NCBI RefSeq assembly: GCF_003096835.1 | Contig: NZ_QENZ01000004.1 | Span: forward strand, 1 to 64,000 | Direction of reading: 5' to 3' | Length of the DNA: 64,000 bases | Origin: Balneicella halophila | Lineage (GTDB): Bacteria; Bacteroidota; Bacteroidia; Bacteroidales; Balneicellaceae | Part shown: positions 27,754 to 37,255 of the stretch, in pieces | Layout of the letters: each line of letters begins with the position of its first letter | Numbering within the stretch: the first letter of the stretch is position 1 | The notes under the pieces: generated by a model | The model's input: the letters and a program-made list of their open reading frames with translations, nothing else | What the model was told of the DNA's origin: nothing | Databases searched by the model: none | Position numbers and translations under genes: made by a program

Positions 27754-27786
27754 AAAAAGAGGATGCAACCGTTGCATTCTCTTTTT
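27754..27786 (+). terminator. Terminator of the M48 protease gene
   Basis: AAAAAGAGGATGCAA pairs with TTGCATTCTCTTTTT (one G-T pair) around CCG. It is T-rich on both sides, so it may also serve the gene converging from 28378. Confidence 0.85.
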
Positions 27787-27814
27787 AATTTATTGCATCG
27801 AAGAATATATATGG

Positions 27815-28378
27815 TTACTGTTCTATAGGTTTTAGTAAATAACCGGTCTTTCTAGAGAATAACTCATACTGATAGTTCTTTGTTATTCCATTTACTTGGT
27901 AATGACGAAAAAGTTTATTGTTTTTCAATTCAATACTATCAGTGTTCATGTCTCGATTTTCTTTCAAGACATCAATTGCAATCATTGATATGTTTTCTGA
28001 GTCATTTATAGCAAAACCCAGTAATTGAAGGTTGCCACTATCATCGGTTGGTGATATAACTAAATAAAATTCTTCTAAGCTGTCATTGTTTAAATCAGCC
28101 ATAAAGCTATCTTTTACCTGTCCTTCAATAGGAAATGATTCCTTGTATTCCTCTTTCAATCCCACTGTTCTGATTTTTATGGTGGTATTTTCACCATTGA
28201 TTGCGGAAACTATAAAATCGTAATCTGAAGCTTTCATCACATTTCTATAGCCCCATGGGGTGCTATCATCTGATGTTACTTCTTCACTCTCACTCGTGTT
28301 ATTATTATGTTGTTTGTTATTACAGCCCATGACAAAAAACAACATAATAAAAACAATTAATTGTAATTTTTTTCTCAT
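27815..28378 (-). CDS. Lipoprotein, possibly of the PliI lysozyme-inhibitor type
   Basis: Signal peptide with lipobox VMGCN (Cys19), a Ser/Thr/Asp spacer, then a compact domain with FMADLNNDSLEEFYLVISP and a C-terminal LFRHYQVNGITKNYQYEL. That order (an acidic N-D-S-E-F strand, later a YxVN...Y segment) recalls periplasmic I-type lysozyme inhibitors, but this is only pattern resemblance. Length 187 aa; single gene. Confidence 0.65.
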   Translation of the reverse strand: MRKKLQLIVFIMLFFVMGCNNKQHNNNTSESEEVTSDDSTPWGYRNVMKASDYDFIVSAINGENTTIKIRTVGLKEEYKESFPIEGQVKDSFMADLNNDSLEEFYLVISPTDDSGNLQLLGFAINDSENISMIAIDVLKENRDMNTDSIELKNNKLFRHYQVNGITKNYQYELFSRKTGYLLKPIEQ

Positions 28379-28540
28379 GACTTTACTTGATATTTTAAAA
28401 TTTAAAAGTTTTGATCCGTAATAAGCGCAACAAATTGAATGCCTAATTCTAGATTATTATTTTAAAGTTAGAGTAAATTTTAAAATCACCACGTACAATA
28501 GGAAAATATTAACTATTTTTAGTTTTAAAAGGAAATATTA

Positions 28541-28861
28541 ATGAGAAAAAAAAGTAGATTATTAAGGTTTACCAATAATTTTGAAGTAAAGGAAAAGATT
28601 ATTTTACGTGATCACCTGGCACTTGAACGCACAAAATTGGCTAATGAGCGAACATTGTTAACTTATATTAGATCATCAATATATTTAATTATTGCAGGGA
28701 TAGCATTCTTAAATGTGAAGGAGTTTGAACATATTCCATATTTAGCTTACCTATGTTTCTTTTTCAGTGGATTACTATTTTTCATAGGTATCATACGCTT
28801 CTATCAGTTAAAAAGACATATAAAGGTAATGTATGAAGAAGGGCTTTTCCCTGAAGAATAA
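28541..28861 (+). CDS. DUF202-family membrane protein
   Basis: A 106-aa protein with the DUF202 hallmark LALERTKLANERTLLTYIRSS at about residues 26-46, followed by two membrane helices (IYLIIAGIAFLNV and LAYLCFFFSGLLFFIGII). Function is unknown in the family. A basic N-terminus faces the cytoplasm. It lies 79 bp upstream of another small membrane protein. Confidence 0.85.
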   Translation: MRKKSRLLRFTNNFEVKEKIILRDHLALERTKLANERTLLTYIRSSIYLIIAGIAFLNVKEFEHIPYLAYLCFFFSGLLFFIGIIRFYQLKRHIKVMYEEGLFPEE

Positions 28862-28940
28862 ATTTTTTGATACATCTTTTTATTAATATGACAACTTTCC
28901 CATTATTAAGTTTTGGTACGAAAACTGTATAGATATCAGT

Positions 28941-29258
28941 ATGAAGAATAAGTGGATTAAACTGATTGTTTGTGTTCTCCTTGATGCTTTTGGTTATTTA
29001 AGCTATGCTGTATTAGGCATCGGAGAAACTATAGATATCGTTTGGGCACCTGTAGCAGGGTGGCTAAACTACCAGATGTTTAAAGAAGAAGCTGGTGCTG
29101 CTGCAGGGCTTTTCACTTTTGTAGAAGAAGCGTTACCCGGGACAGATTTTATTCCCTCTTTTACGATAACATGGTTATATGCTCATGTTTTTAGCAAAAA
29201 TAAAAAAATAAAGAAAACCACTAGTTTCCTTGAAAATTTTACAAAAAGGAGTGAATAA
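28941..29258 (+). CDS. Small conserved-looking membrane protein
   Basis: 105 aa, two to three hydrophobic segments (LIVCVLLDAFGYLSYAVLG; DIVWAPVAGWLNYQMF; the FIPSFTITWLYAHVF region). The DxxGYLSYAVLGxGE and VWAPVAGWL blocks look conserved, but I cannot name the family. A Lys-rich tail would lie in the cytoplasm. Confidence 0.7.
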   Translation: MKNKWIKLIVCVLLDAFGYLSYAVLGIGETIDIVWAPVAGWLNYQMFKEEAGAAAGLFTFVEEALPGTDFIPSFTITWLYAHVFSKNKKIKKTTSFLENFTKRSE

Positions 29259-29310
29259 AAACTCCTCTCTTTTATAACAACATCTAAATATACTGTTTCA
29301 TAGAAATTCT

Positions 29311-29318
29311 TATCTTTG
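29311..29318 (+). promoter_or_regulatory. Promoter -7 element of rnhB, probably leaderless
   Basis: TATCTTTG, exact consensus, only 5 bp before the rnhB ATG at 29324. Transcription would begin at the start codon. Confidence 0.55.
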
Positions 29319-29323
29319 CTTAT

Positions 29324-29917
29324 ATGGAAAGATTTTTCAAAGCAAACTGTGTGGAAGCTGGTAGCGATGAAGCAGGTAGAGGATGCTTGGCAGGACCTGT
29401 TTATGCGGCAGCCGTCATTCTGCCTCCTGATTTTCCAAAAACAGCATTAAACGATTCCAAAAAACTCAGTGAAAAGAATCGTAATACACTTAGAGACGTT
29501 ATTGAAAAATATTCTATATGGTCGGTTGCCTCAGCAAGTGCTGAAGAAATTGACGAACTAAATATTTTAAGAGCTTCTATTACTGCAATGCATCGAGCCA
29601 TTGCTCAATTAACTACAGAGCCAGAGTATTTAGCAATAGATGGGAATCGTTTTTATCCCTATGCAAATACACCCCATTCCTGCATTGTGAAAGGTGATGG
29701 CAAGTACGAATCCATAGCTGCCGCGTCCATTTTAGCTAAGACACATAGAGATGATTACATGTGTGAGTTGCATGAAAAATACCCAAATTATCATTGGAAT
29801 TGTAACAAAGGTTATCCAACTGCGACTCATAAAGAGGCAATTCTCAAGTTTGGGATAACACCCTTTCACAGAAAATCATTTTCTTTGTTAGACAAACAAT
29901 ATGAATTAAATTTTTAA
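29324..29917 (+). CDS. rnhB: Ribonuclease HII
   Basis: Cleaves RNA in RNA-DNA hybrids and single misincorporated ribonucleotides. The active-site opening [19 protein letters not shown] (residues about 12-30), the LAIDGNRF aspartate block and [21 protein letters not shown] are diagnostic. Length 197 aa. The gene is followed 20 bp later by the DPP7 gene. Confidence 0.95.
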   Translation: MERFFKANCVEAGSDEAGRGCLAGPVYAAAVILPPDFPKTALNDSKKLSEKNRNTLRDVIEKYSIWSVASASAEEIDELNILRASITAMHRAIAQLTTEPEYLAIDGNRFYPYANTPHSCIVKGDGKYESIAAASILAKTHRDDYMCELHEKYPNYHWNCNKGYPTATHKEAILKFGITPFHRKSFSLLDKQYELNF

Positions 29918-29937
29918 TAATTATAAAAACCAATATC

Positions 29938-32082
29938 ATGAAACTATTTAAACAATTATTGATGCTACTATGTCTTGGCATAGTTACGTTGATACCAGTT
30001 CAAGCAAAGGATGGAATGTATTTATTGTCTGATATTCCAGAGATGATGCCACAACTGATCGAAGCTGGTTGTGCATGTTCAGGACAGCAAATTTATTCTG
30101 CTGATGGTACAAGTTTAGCCAATCAAGTACCTCACTTCGGACGTGGATGTTCAAGTGAAATCATCTCAGCTAACGGTCTTTTATTAACTAATTATCACTG
30201 TGCACACGGAAGTATTCAAAGTGTATCATCTGTTGAGCATGATTATTTGAAAAATGGATTCTGGGCAACTCGTTTTGAGGAGGAGTTACCAGTCGAAGGA
30301 CTCTCAGTACGTGTACCTGTAAAAGTAGTTGATGTTACTACAGAAGTTTTAGCTAAGCTTGGCAGTTTATCAGGAGAAGAAAAAGAGAATAAGCTGAATC
30401 AGATCGTTAGCCAAATGATCCAATTCGAGAAATCTAAAGCTGATGATGTTGCTGCATCTGTAAGAGAAATGTTAGGCGGAACGAAGTATGTTCTTTTCGT
30501 AAGCAGAATTTTTAGAGATGTTCGTTTAGTTGGTGCTCCGCCTATGTCTTTGGGTAAATTTGGAGGAGACAGAGACAATTGGATGTGGCCACGTCATACT
30601 GCAGATTTTACGTACCTGCGTATCTACGGGGATAAAGACGGTAAGCCTGCAGACTATAGCGAAACCAACGAACCTTTGAATACACCTTATCATATTGAAG
30701 TTTCAACCGAAGGAGTTTCGGCAGATGATTTTGTGTTTATTTTGGGTTACCCAGGCGGTACCGATATGTACTCTACATCTTTTGAAGTAGAAGAGCGTCA
30801 AAATATTACCAATAAAATCCGTTATGCTGTTCGTACTGAAAAACTGCGTGTAATGGAAGAGCAAATGAAGAAGAATGATACTATTCGTATAAAATATAGC
30901 TCTAAACAAGCTGGAGTTTCAAACTATTGGAAACATGCTAATTCTCAGAATATCGCTTTTGATAAGATTGATATAATGGGACAAAAACGTAAAGCAGAAG
31001 CAACATTTATCGAGTGGGTGAATGAATCTCCTGAAAGACAAGCAGAATATAAAGATGTATTTAAGAATATTCAAGAAGCATTAGATGCAAGAAAAGATAA
31101 CGTTCGTGAGCTTATCTTACAAAGAGAAGCACTTTACGGAATGGAATTAGTCGGTTTTTTGAGTAGACTTGACAACAAGTACTTTTTCAATGCAAAGAAT
31201 GATGATGAAATTGTAGAAAGAGCGAAACGTTTTTACAAAAATATGGATATTGAAACGGAGACCAAGATTATGGCAGCTCTCCTAAAAGAGTATTTTGAAA
31301 CTACGAATGAAGATTATTTTAATGATGTAAAAGAAACAATTCAAGATAAATTTAATGGCAACTACGAACTGTATGCACAATCACTTGTTCAAAGTTCTGT
31401 GTTTAAAACCTATGAAGGGTACAAGAAGGTAGTGGTTGATATGAAAGACAAAGCAACTCTAGAAAATGATGACTTATACCAATTTGCCAATTCTGTAGCT
31501 AACTCTTATAGTGAGTTGAGAAAGGAAATTAAAGAACCTACTAGCAAGTTTAGTGAAAATCAAGAATTGTATAAAAAAGGGATTGCAGAGAGTGCTACAG
31601 AAATATTAGCACCTGATGCTAATAGTACAATTCGTTTGACTTATGGTCATGTAAAAGACTTGGTAATTGATGAAGAAACTACTTATCCTTATTTCACTAC
31701 ATTAGAGGGAGTAATGAAAAAATATAATTCAGATAAAGAATTTTATGAATTGCCTGATGATTTTGTAAAACTATACGAAAATAAAGATTTTGGACGTTAT
31801 GCCTCTAATGGTACTGTGCCCGTTTGTTTTATTGCAACAACGCATACTACTGGAGGAAACTCTGGATCTCCCGTTTTTGATGCAAAAGGTCGTTTGGTTG
31901 GCTTACTCTTCGATGGAAATTCAGAAGGACTTTCTGGAGATTATCAGTTTGATGAAGGATTGGTGAGAAGTATTATTGTTGATGTACGTTATGTTCTATA
32001 TATCACTGAGAAATTAGGAAAATCATCACATATTATCGATGAATTAGGTTTAGGCGATGAGCCTGTACAAACAGAGGAATAG
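29938..32082 (+). CDS. S46-family dipeptidyl-peptidase, DPP7 type
   Basis: Periplasmic serine exopeptidase releasing dipeptides from oligopeptide N-termini. The signal peptide ends VQA. Catalytic His87 lies in TNYHCAHG and nucleophile Ser642 in GGNSGSP. The substrate-selecting residue 18 positions after the serine is Gly660 (LLFDGN). The acidic-specific DPP11 subgroup has Arg there, so hydrophobic P1 preference (DPP7) is inferred. Length 714 aa is normal. It feeds dipeptides to amino-acid fermentation and stands 4 bp before rnhA. Confidence 0.92.
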   Translation: MKLFKQLLMLLCLGIVTLIPVQAKDGMYLLSDIPEMMPQLIEAGCACSGQQIYSADGTSLANQVPHFGRGCSSEIISANGLLLTNYHCAHGSIQSVSSVEHDYLKNGFWATRFEEELPVEGLSVRVPVKVVDVTTEVLAKLGSLSGEEKENKLNQIVSQMIQFEKSKADDVAASVREMLGGTKYVLFVSRIFRDVRLVGAPPMSLGKFGGDRDNWMWPRHTADFTYLRIYGDKDGKPADYSETNEPLNTPYHIEVSTEGVSADDFVFILGYPGGTDMYSTSFEVEERQNITNKIRYAVRTEKLRVMEEQMKKNDTIRIKYSSKQAGVSNYWKHANSQNIAFDKIDIMGQKRKAEATFIEWVNESPERQAEYKDVFKNIQEALDARKDNVRELILQREALYGMELVGFLSRLDNKYFFNAKNDDEIVERAKRFYKNMDIETETKIMAALLKEYFETTNEDYFNDVKETIQDKFNGNYELYAQSLVQSSVFKTYEGYKKVVVDMKDKATLENDDLYQFANSVANSYSELRKEIKEPTSKFSENQELYKKGIAESATEILAPDANSTIRLTYGHVKDLVIDEETTYPYFTTLEGVMKKYNSDKEFYELPDDFVKLYENKDFGRYASNGTVPVCFIATTHTTGGNSGSPVFDAKGRLVGLLFDGNSEGLSGDYQFDEGLVRSIIVDVRYVLYITEKLGKSSHIIDELGLGDEPVQTEE

Positions 32083-32085
32083 TTT

Positions 32086-32556
32086 GTGAGTGAGATAATT
32101 ATTTATACTGACGGTGCGGCCCGAGGCAATCCCGGACCAGGTGGTTATGGTGTGGTGTTGCTTTCGGGTAAGTATCGCAGAGAGTTGGCTGAGGGCTATC
32201 GTTGTACTACTAACAACCGAATGGAACTTTTAGCCGTTATTGTGGCGCTAGAAGCACTGCGAATAGAAGGCAGTAAAGTCACTATATATTCGGACTCGAA
32301 ATATGTCGTTGATGCCGTGGAGAAAGGCTGGGTATTTAACTGGCAACGAAAGCAGTTCAAAGGCAAGAAAAACCCTGATCTGTGGCAACGCTTTTTAAAA
32401 ATATACCCGAAACATAGTGTGAAATTTGTTTGGGTAAAAGGGCATAATGAACTCCCTGAAAATGAACGCTGTGACGAGTTGGCTGTAGCTGCCTCCCACA
32501 ATTCAAATCTAAAAGTTGACAGCGTTTACGAGGCTTCACAAAAGCAACTTCTATGA
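32086..32556 (+). CDS. rnhA: Ribonuclease HI
   Basis: Degrades the RNA strand of RNA-DNA hybrids. IYTDGAARGNPGPGGYG opens the chain with the first catalytic Asp; NNRMELLAVIVALEAL carries the Glu, TIYSDSKYVVDAV the second Asp, and VKGHNELPENERCDELA the C-terminal block. The start is GTG, 3 bp after the DPP7 stop. Length 156 aa. Confidence 0.95.
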   Translation: MSEIIIYTDGAARGNPGPGGYGVVLLSGKYRRELAEGYRCTTNNRMELLAVIVALEALRIEGSKVTIYSDSKYVVDAVEKGWVFNWQRKQFKGKKNPDLWQRFLKIYPKHSVKFVWVKGHNELPENERCDELAVAASHNSNLKVDSVYEASQKQLL

Positions 32557-32574
32557 AAATCTGCTAAAAAATAG

Positions 32575-32582
32575 TATTTTTG
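32575..32582 (+). promoter_or_regulatory. Promoter -7 element of dxs, probably leaderless
   Basis: TATTTTTG, exact consensus, 6 bp before the dxs ATG at 32589. It overlaps the TTG at 32580 that would otherwise be an alternative start. Confidence 0.5.
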
Positions 32583-32588
32583 ACGTTT

Positions 32589-34493
32589 ATGAAGACAGAG
32601 ACCTATTATCCATTGCTTAGCCAGATAAATTCTCCTGATGACCTGAAAAAGCTGAAGAAAACGCAACTAGAACAAGTCTGTGTAGAATTACGGGAATTTA
32701 TCATAGATATCGTTTCATGCAATCCTGGACATTTTGGAGCTAGTCTAGGCGTGGTAGAACTTACTGTTGCATTACATTATATATTTAACACTCCCGAAGA
32801 TAACTTAGTTTGGGATGTGGGGCATCAAGCCTATGCTCATAAATTATTGACAGGACGTCGAGACAAATTCCACACCAACAGAAAATACAAAGGACTCAGC
32901 GGTTTTCCCAAAAGAGCGGAAAGTCCTTATGATTGCTTCGGAGTGGGTCATGCATCTACCTCTATTTCAGCTGCACTGGGTATGGCTGTGGCGGCAAAGT
33001 TATCCAATAGTGAAAAGCAAACGGTTGCCGTGATTGGTGATGGCTCACTAACTGGTGGTCTGGCTTTCGAAGGTCTGAACAATGCAGCAATGAATAAAGC
33101 AAATATCCTTATCATTTTAAATGATAACAATATGGCTATTGATCCCGTAACAGGAGGACTCAATAAATATTTGGTAGATATTACATCTTCTAAGACTTAT
33201 AATAGGATGAAGCAAGATATTTGGAAAGCTCTGGGTGTTTTAGATGGAGTAAAACCGAGTCCACGCAGTGTTATCCAAAACATGGAGAATAGTATAAAAT
33301 CATTTATACTGAAAGAAGGGAATATATTCGAATCACTAGACATACGTTATTTTGGGCCGGTAGATGGTCATGATGTAAAGCGACTGATTAATGTTATTGA
33401 TGATATAAAAGACTTACCCGGACCTCGGTTGTTGCATGTGGTGACACAGAAAGGAAAAGGATATGAGTATGCCGAAAAGGAACAAACAATTTGGCATGCC
33501 CCAGGGGTATTTGACAAAGAAACAGGCGTTATTGCTAAAAATCCGGAAGACAAGCATAAACCTCCAAAATTTCAAGATGTTTTTGGTCATACTTTAGTGG
33601 AATTAGCTGAAAAGAATGAGAAAATTGTAGGAATAACTCCGGCAATGCCTTCAGGTTCTTCCATGAATATAATGATGAAAGCATTCCCTGACCGTAGTTT
33701 TGATGTGGGAATTGCCGAAGGACATGCAGTTACTTTCTCAGCAGGTTTAGCAACGAAAGGCTATATGCCTTTTTGTAATATCTATTCAACTTTTATGCAG
33801 AGAGCTTATGATAATGTGATTCATGATGTAGCTTTGCAAAATCTAGATGTTGTTTTCTGTTTAGACAGGGGAGGTTTGGTTGGTGCTGATGGAGCAACAC
33901 ATCATGGAGCATTTGATTTAGCGTACTTCCGTTGCATCCCTAATATGATTGTGGCTGCGCCACTAAATGAGGTTGAGCTTAGAAATATGATGTACACCGC
34001 CCAATTAGGAGGTTACGGTCCATTTTCAATTAGATATCCAAGGGGTCGAGGTATTTTAGTCGATTGGAAACAACCTTTTACTAAAATGGAAATAGGAAAA
34101 GGTCGAGAATTAGTTGTAGGAGCAGATATTGCTATCTTGAGCATAGGAGCCATTGGGGTTGAAGTAGCTAAAGCTGTGACAGATCTTGAAAATGAGGTTT
34201 CAATAGGGCATTATGATATGAGATTCGTGAAGCCTTTAGATAAAGAGTTATTAGATACTATTTTCTCTAAATACGAACGAATTATTACCGTAGAAGACGG
34301 CACCGTTATTGGTGGGTTTGGATCTGCAGTTATTGATTATGCAATGGAGAAAGGTTACAAAGGAGAAATTAGGCTGCTTGGTATTCCAGATAAATTCATA
34401 GAACAAGGAACTCAAGCAGAATTGTATCATGAGTGCGGTTATGACAAAGATGGTATTATAACCACGGTTCGTGAAATGCAAAGGTCGAAATAA
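32589..34493 (+). CDS. dxs: 1-deoxy-D-xylulose-5-phosphate synthase
   Basis: First enzyme of the methylerythritol phosphate isoprenoid pathway: pyruvate plus glyceraldehyde 3-phosphate. It is a thiamine-diphosphate transketolase-like enzyme, with GHFGASLGVVELTVALHY, VWDVGHQAYAHKLLTGRR, the ThDP/Mg motif GDGSLTGGLAFEGLNNA, and the pyrimidine domain DVGIAEGHAVTFSAGLA. Length 634 aa from ATG 32589; TTG 32580 is rejected because it lies within the promoter. Confidence 0.95.
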   Translation: MKTETYYPLLSQINSPDDLKKLKKTQLEQVCVELREFIIDIVSCNPGHFGASLGVVELTVALHYIFNTPEDNLVWDVGHQAYAHKLLTGRRDKFHTNRKYKGLSGFPKRAESPYDCFGVGHASTSISAALGMAVAAKLSNSEKQTVAVIGDGSLTGGLAFEGLNNAAMNKANILIILNDNNMAIDPVTGGLNKYLVDITSSKTYNRMKQDIWKALGVLDGVKPSPRSVIQNMENSIKSFILKEGNIFESLDIRYFGPVDGHDVKRLINVIDDIKDLPGPRLLHVVTQKGKGYEYAEKEQTIWHAPGVFDKETGVIAKNPEDKHKPPKFQDVFGHTLVELAEKNEKIVGITPAMPSGSSMNIMMKAFPDRSFDVGIAEGHAVTFSAGLATKGYMPFCNIYSTFMQRAYDNVIHDVALQNLDVVFCLDRGGLVGADGATHHGAFDLAYFRCIPNMIVAAPLNEVELRNMMYTAQLGGYGPFSIRYPRGRGILVDWKQPFTKMEIGKGRELVVGADIAILSIGAIGVEVAKAVTDLENEVSIGHYDMRFVKPLDKELLDTIFSKYERIITVEDGTVIGGFGSAVIDYAMEKGYKGEIRLLGIPDKFIEQGTQAELYHECGYDKDGIITTVREMQRSK

Positions 34494-34556
34494 TATCATA
34501 GATACAGTCTCTCAATTAAAAATTTCTAATAACATTATTACTTAGCAAACATTTGC

Positions 34557-34564
34557 TACCTTTG
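34557..34564 (+). promoter_or_regulatory. Promoter -7 element of ppa-acpH
   Basis: TACCTTTG, exact TAnnTTTG match, 32 bp before the ppa start. Confidence 0.55.
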
Positions 34565-34596
34565 TTTTTATAATCAACCAAAATTATAAAAAATAA

Positions 34597-35268
34597 ATGC
34601 GTAATAAAATAAATGATCCTATAGCTCGTTTGATGGGATTGCGTTATAAATCTCATCCTTGGCATGGGATTGATATTGGAGAAGATGCTCCAAATGTATG
34701 CACAGCTTTTGTTGAAATGGTTCCAACTGATACTGTGAAGTATGAAATTGATAAAACTTCCGGTTATCTAAAAATAGACAGACCACAAAAATATTCAAAT
34801 GTAGTTCCTGCGCTGTATGGTTTTTTACCTCAAACCTTTTGCGGTCAAGGGGTAGGTGATTATTCAGCGGAAAAATCAGGAAAGGAAAACATCAAGGGAG
34901 ATGGCGACCCATTAGACATTTGTATTCTTACGGAAAAAGGAATTTCTCATGGGGACTTGTTGGCTACCGTACGCCCGATTGGTGGCTTCCGTATGTTAGA
35001 TGGTAATGAAGCGGATGACAAAATAATTGCAGTACTTATAGGTGATGCTACTTATGGTGATTATAAAGACGTTTCTGATTGTCCAGATATTATTATCCAA
35101 AGATTAAAACATTATTTTTTGACCTATAAGGATATGCCCGGTCTAGATGCCGATGCTGAGATTACTCATGTATATGGGAGTGAAGAAGCTTTTGAGGTGA
35201 TAAGATTATCGATAAATGATTATAAAGGCCGTTTTGAAAATTTAAATCAAGTATTAAGTAGCGTTTGA
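34597..35268 (+). CDS. ppa: Inorganic pyrophosphatase
   Basis: Hydrolyses pyrophosphate; soluble family I enzyme. The metal-binding signature GDGDPLDICI (residues about 104-113), the KYEIDK block and VPALYGFLPQTFCG support this. At 223 aa it is somewhat longer than the E. coli type and has an extended N-terminus (RLMGLRYKSHPWHGIDIGEDAP) as seen in this phylum. acpH follows 9 bp later. Confidence 0.93.
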   Translation: MRNKINDPIARLMGLRYKSHPWHGIDIGEDAPNVCTAFVEMVPTDTVKYEIDKTSGYLKIDRPQKYSNVVPALYGFLPQTFCGQGVGDYSAEKSGKENIKGDGDPLDICILTEKGISHGDLLATVRPIGGFRMLDGNEADDKIIAVLIGDATYGDYKDVSDCPDIIIQRLKHYFLTYKDMPGLDADAEITHVYGSEEAFEVIRLSINDYKGRFENLNQVLSSV

Positions 35269-35277
35269 TAAAATTCT

Positions 35278-35880
35278 ATGAACTACCTTGCCCATTTATA
35301 CCTTTCGGGTAATAACTCTGATATTATTTTAGGGAATTTCTTAGGAGATTCTCTGAAAGGGCGAGAATATTTGAAATACAATAAGACAGTTCAGAAAGGT
35401 GTTTTTCTACACCGATTTATTGATTCTTTTACTGACGCACATCCCTTTATAAGAAAAGGATCAGAACGATTGCGCCCCGGATATCGTAAGTATTCTGGAG
35501 TTATTGTTGATATTTTTTATGATCACTTTCTTGCTATCAATTGGGAAGAATATCATCATATTTCCTTGAATAAGTTTGCAGAGAAGATGCACAAAGTTTT
35601 ATCTCGATATTACTTTGATATGCCACACAAGGCACAGCAACTACTGCCGTTCTTAATTCAGAGTAAACGATTGGTTGCTAATGAATCCTTTGAAGGAATA
35701 GAACGTACATTAAAAATTATGAGCATTCATACCTCATTGCCTGATAAAACAGATTTTGCAATGGAAGTATTGTATGATTACTACAATGATTTTAATGGAG
35801 AGTTTAATGATTTTTTTAAGGAAATCATTGCAGAAATAAAAAAAGACTTTAGGATTAAATTACCCTATCTTCCCTCCTAG
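35278..35880 (+). CDS. acpH: Acyl carrier protein phosphodiesterase
   Basis: Removes 4'-phosphopantetheine from ACP. The start MNYLAHLYLSGNNSDIILGNFLGD with its HD-like motif, FLHRFIDSFTDAHP and GVIVDIFYDHFLA are the family hallmarks. Length 200 aa is normal. It is second in an operon with ppa, and its last 26 bp overlap the 3' end of rodA on the other strand. Confidence 0.9.
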   Translation: MNYLAHLYLSGNNSDIILGNFLGDSLKGREYLKYNKTVQKGVFLHRFIDSFTDAHPFIRKGSERLRPGYRKYSGVIVDIFYDHFLAINWEEYHHISLNKFAEKMHKVLSRYYFDMPHKAQQLLPFLIQSKRLVANESFEGIERTLKIMSIHTSLPDKTDFAMEVLYDYYNDFNGEFNDFFKEIIAEIKKDFRIKLPYLPS

Positions 35881-37255
35881 TATCTAATTTTATTAAGATA
35901 AACAGTAAAATCGTAAAAGCAAGCAGGGAAGAGCCTCCATAGCTGAAAAAAGGTAACGGAATACCAATAACAGGTAAGAGCCCGATTACCATTCCTATGT
36001 TTATCAGGAAGTGGAAAAAGAAAATAGCCACCACACCATAGGCATAAACTCTACTAAAAACTGCATTTTGGCGTTCTGCTAGTGTAATAATTCTCATCAT
36101 AAAGAGAACAAACAAAATGATAATAAAAGAACTACCAAGAAATCCATAAGTTTCACCTATGGTTGTGAATATAAAATCTGTTTCTTGCTCAGGCACGTAA
36201 GCCAACTTTGTATGGGTACCTTCAAGGAATCCCTGACCGCTGAATCCTCCAAGAGAGATAGCAATCTTTGAGTGCATGATATTGTAGCTCTCATTCGCTT
36301 CACCGATAACCTGCAATATTCGTTCTTTTTGATGAGGTTGCAGTAAAGTTTCAAATAGATAAGTTAAAGAAAAAGATAAACCGATAGCACTAATAATTGC
36401 GCCAAAAGTCATCATTTTTTGTATAGATTTTTTTGTAATCATCCGTTTATTAGGGTTGAAAACAATTATAAATAACAATAATGTATAAATTATAAATGAA
36501 TACAGTAGTGCATTAGGAACACTTGGAAATTGATAATAGTGCAGATAAATATATAAAACCAACGGAATAAGCAATAACCAAAGCAGTCGTTTTTTTCGTT
36601 TATTTAGCAATTGTACTAATTGGTAGAGACCAATCAATGCAATAGCAAGAAACATAATAGGAGTTCCCCATTTTAAAGTGAAGATTGTAATAAGTACTGC
36701 CGATATTGCAATAAAAAATAGTGTAGGAGAAAATCCCTGTCTATATAGCGGAATGAAAAAGGAACAATAAACTAGAGCAGATCCCATATCATTCTGCAAA
36801 ATAACGAATAATAAAGGTATCGCTATGATGCTGAGAGCAACAATGATATCTTTATGATTATGAAGCGGTTTATCAATAGCTTCTAGGTATTTTGCTAAAG
36901 CCAAACAAGTCGCTATTTTAGCAAATTCCGCAGGTTGTATCTTAAAACTCCCAAATTGGAACCATGCCTTTGCACCATTTATCTCTTGACCAAACAGCAA
37001 TACAGCGACTAATACCAGCATTAATATTACATAATAATGATAGGCGAAGTCAATAAAAAATCGTTTATTTAGCAACAGAATGATAATAGCAACAATGCTG
37101 GAAATCACTATCCAAAGCTGTTGGTTGCTATGACGAAATCCGACAGCATCTACATGGAAATCAGCTATATATATAGCAATCCATCCTGATGCTACGAGCA
37201 AAATATAGTAGATAATCATTGGTAGGTCAACCTTTGATTTATTGGATACTGTCAT
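35855..37255 (-). CDS. rodA: Rod-shape-determining peptidoglycan polymerase RodA
   Basis: SEDS-family glycosyltransferase working with PBP2 in cell elongation. The 466-aa protein has about ten membrane helices and the SEDS blocks INGAKAWFQFGSFKIQPAEFAK, LLFVILQNDMGSALV and GLLPVIGIPLPFFSYGGSS. An internal stretch of extra hydrophobic sequence makes it longer than proteobacterial RodA. It overlaps mrdA by 17 bp and is the last gene of the shape operon. Confidence 0.94.
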   Translation of the reverse strand: MTVSNKSKVDLPMIIYYILLVASGWIAIYIADFHVDAVGFRHSNQQLWIVISSIVAIIILLLNKRFFIDFAYHYYVILMLVLVAVLLFGQEINGAKAWFQFGSFKIQPAEFAKIATCLALAKYLEAIDKPLHNHKDIIVALSIIAIPLLFVILQNDMGSALVYCSFFIPLYRQGFSPTLFFIAISAVLITIFTLKWGTPIMFLAIALIGLYQLVQLLNKRKKRLLWLLLIPLVLYIYLHYYQFPSVPNALLYSFIIYTLLLFIIVFNPNKRMITKKSIQKMMTFGAIISAIGLSFSLTYLFETLLQPHQKERILQVIGEANESYNIMHSKIAISLGGFSGQGFLEGTHTKLAYVPEQETDFIFTTIGETYGFLGSSFIIILFVLFMMRIITLAERQNAVFSRVYAYGVVAIFFFHFLINIGMVIGLLPVIGIPLPFFSYGGSSLLAFTILLFILIKLDTRREDRVI

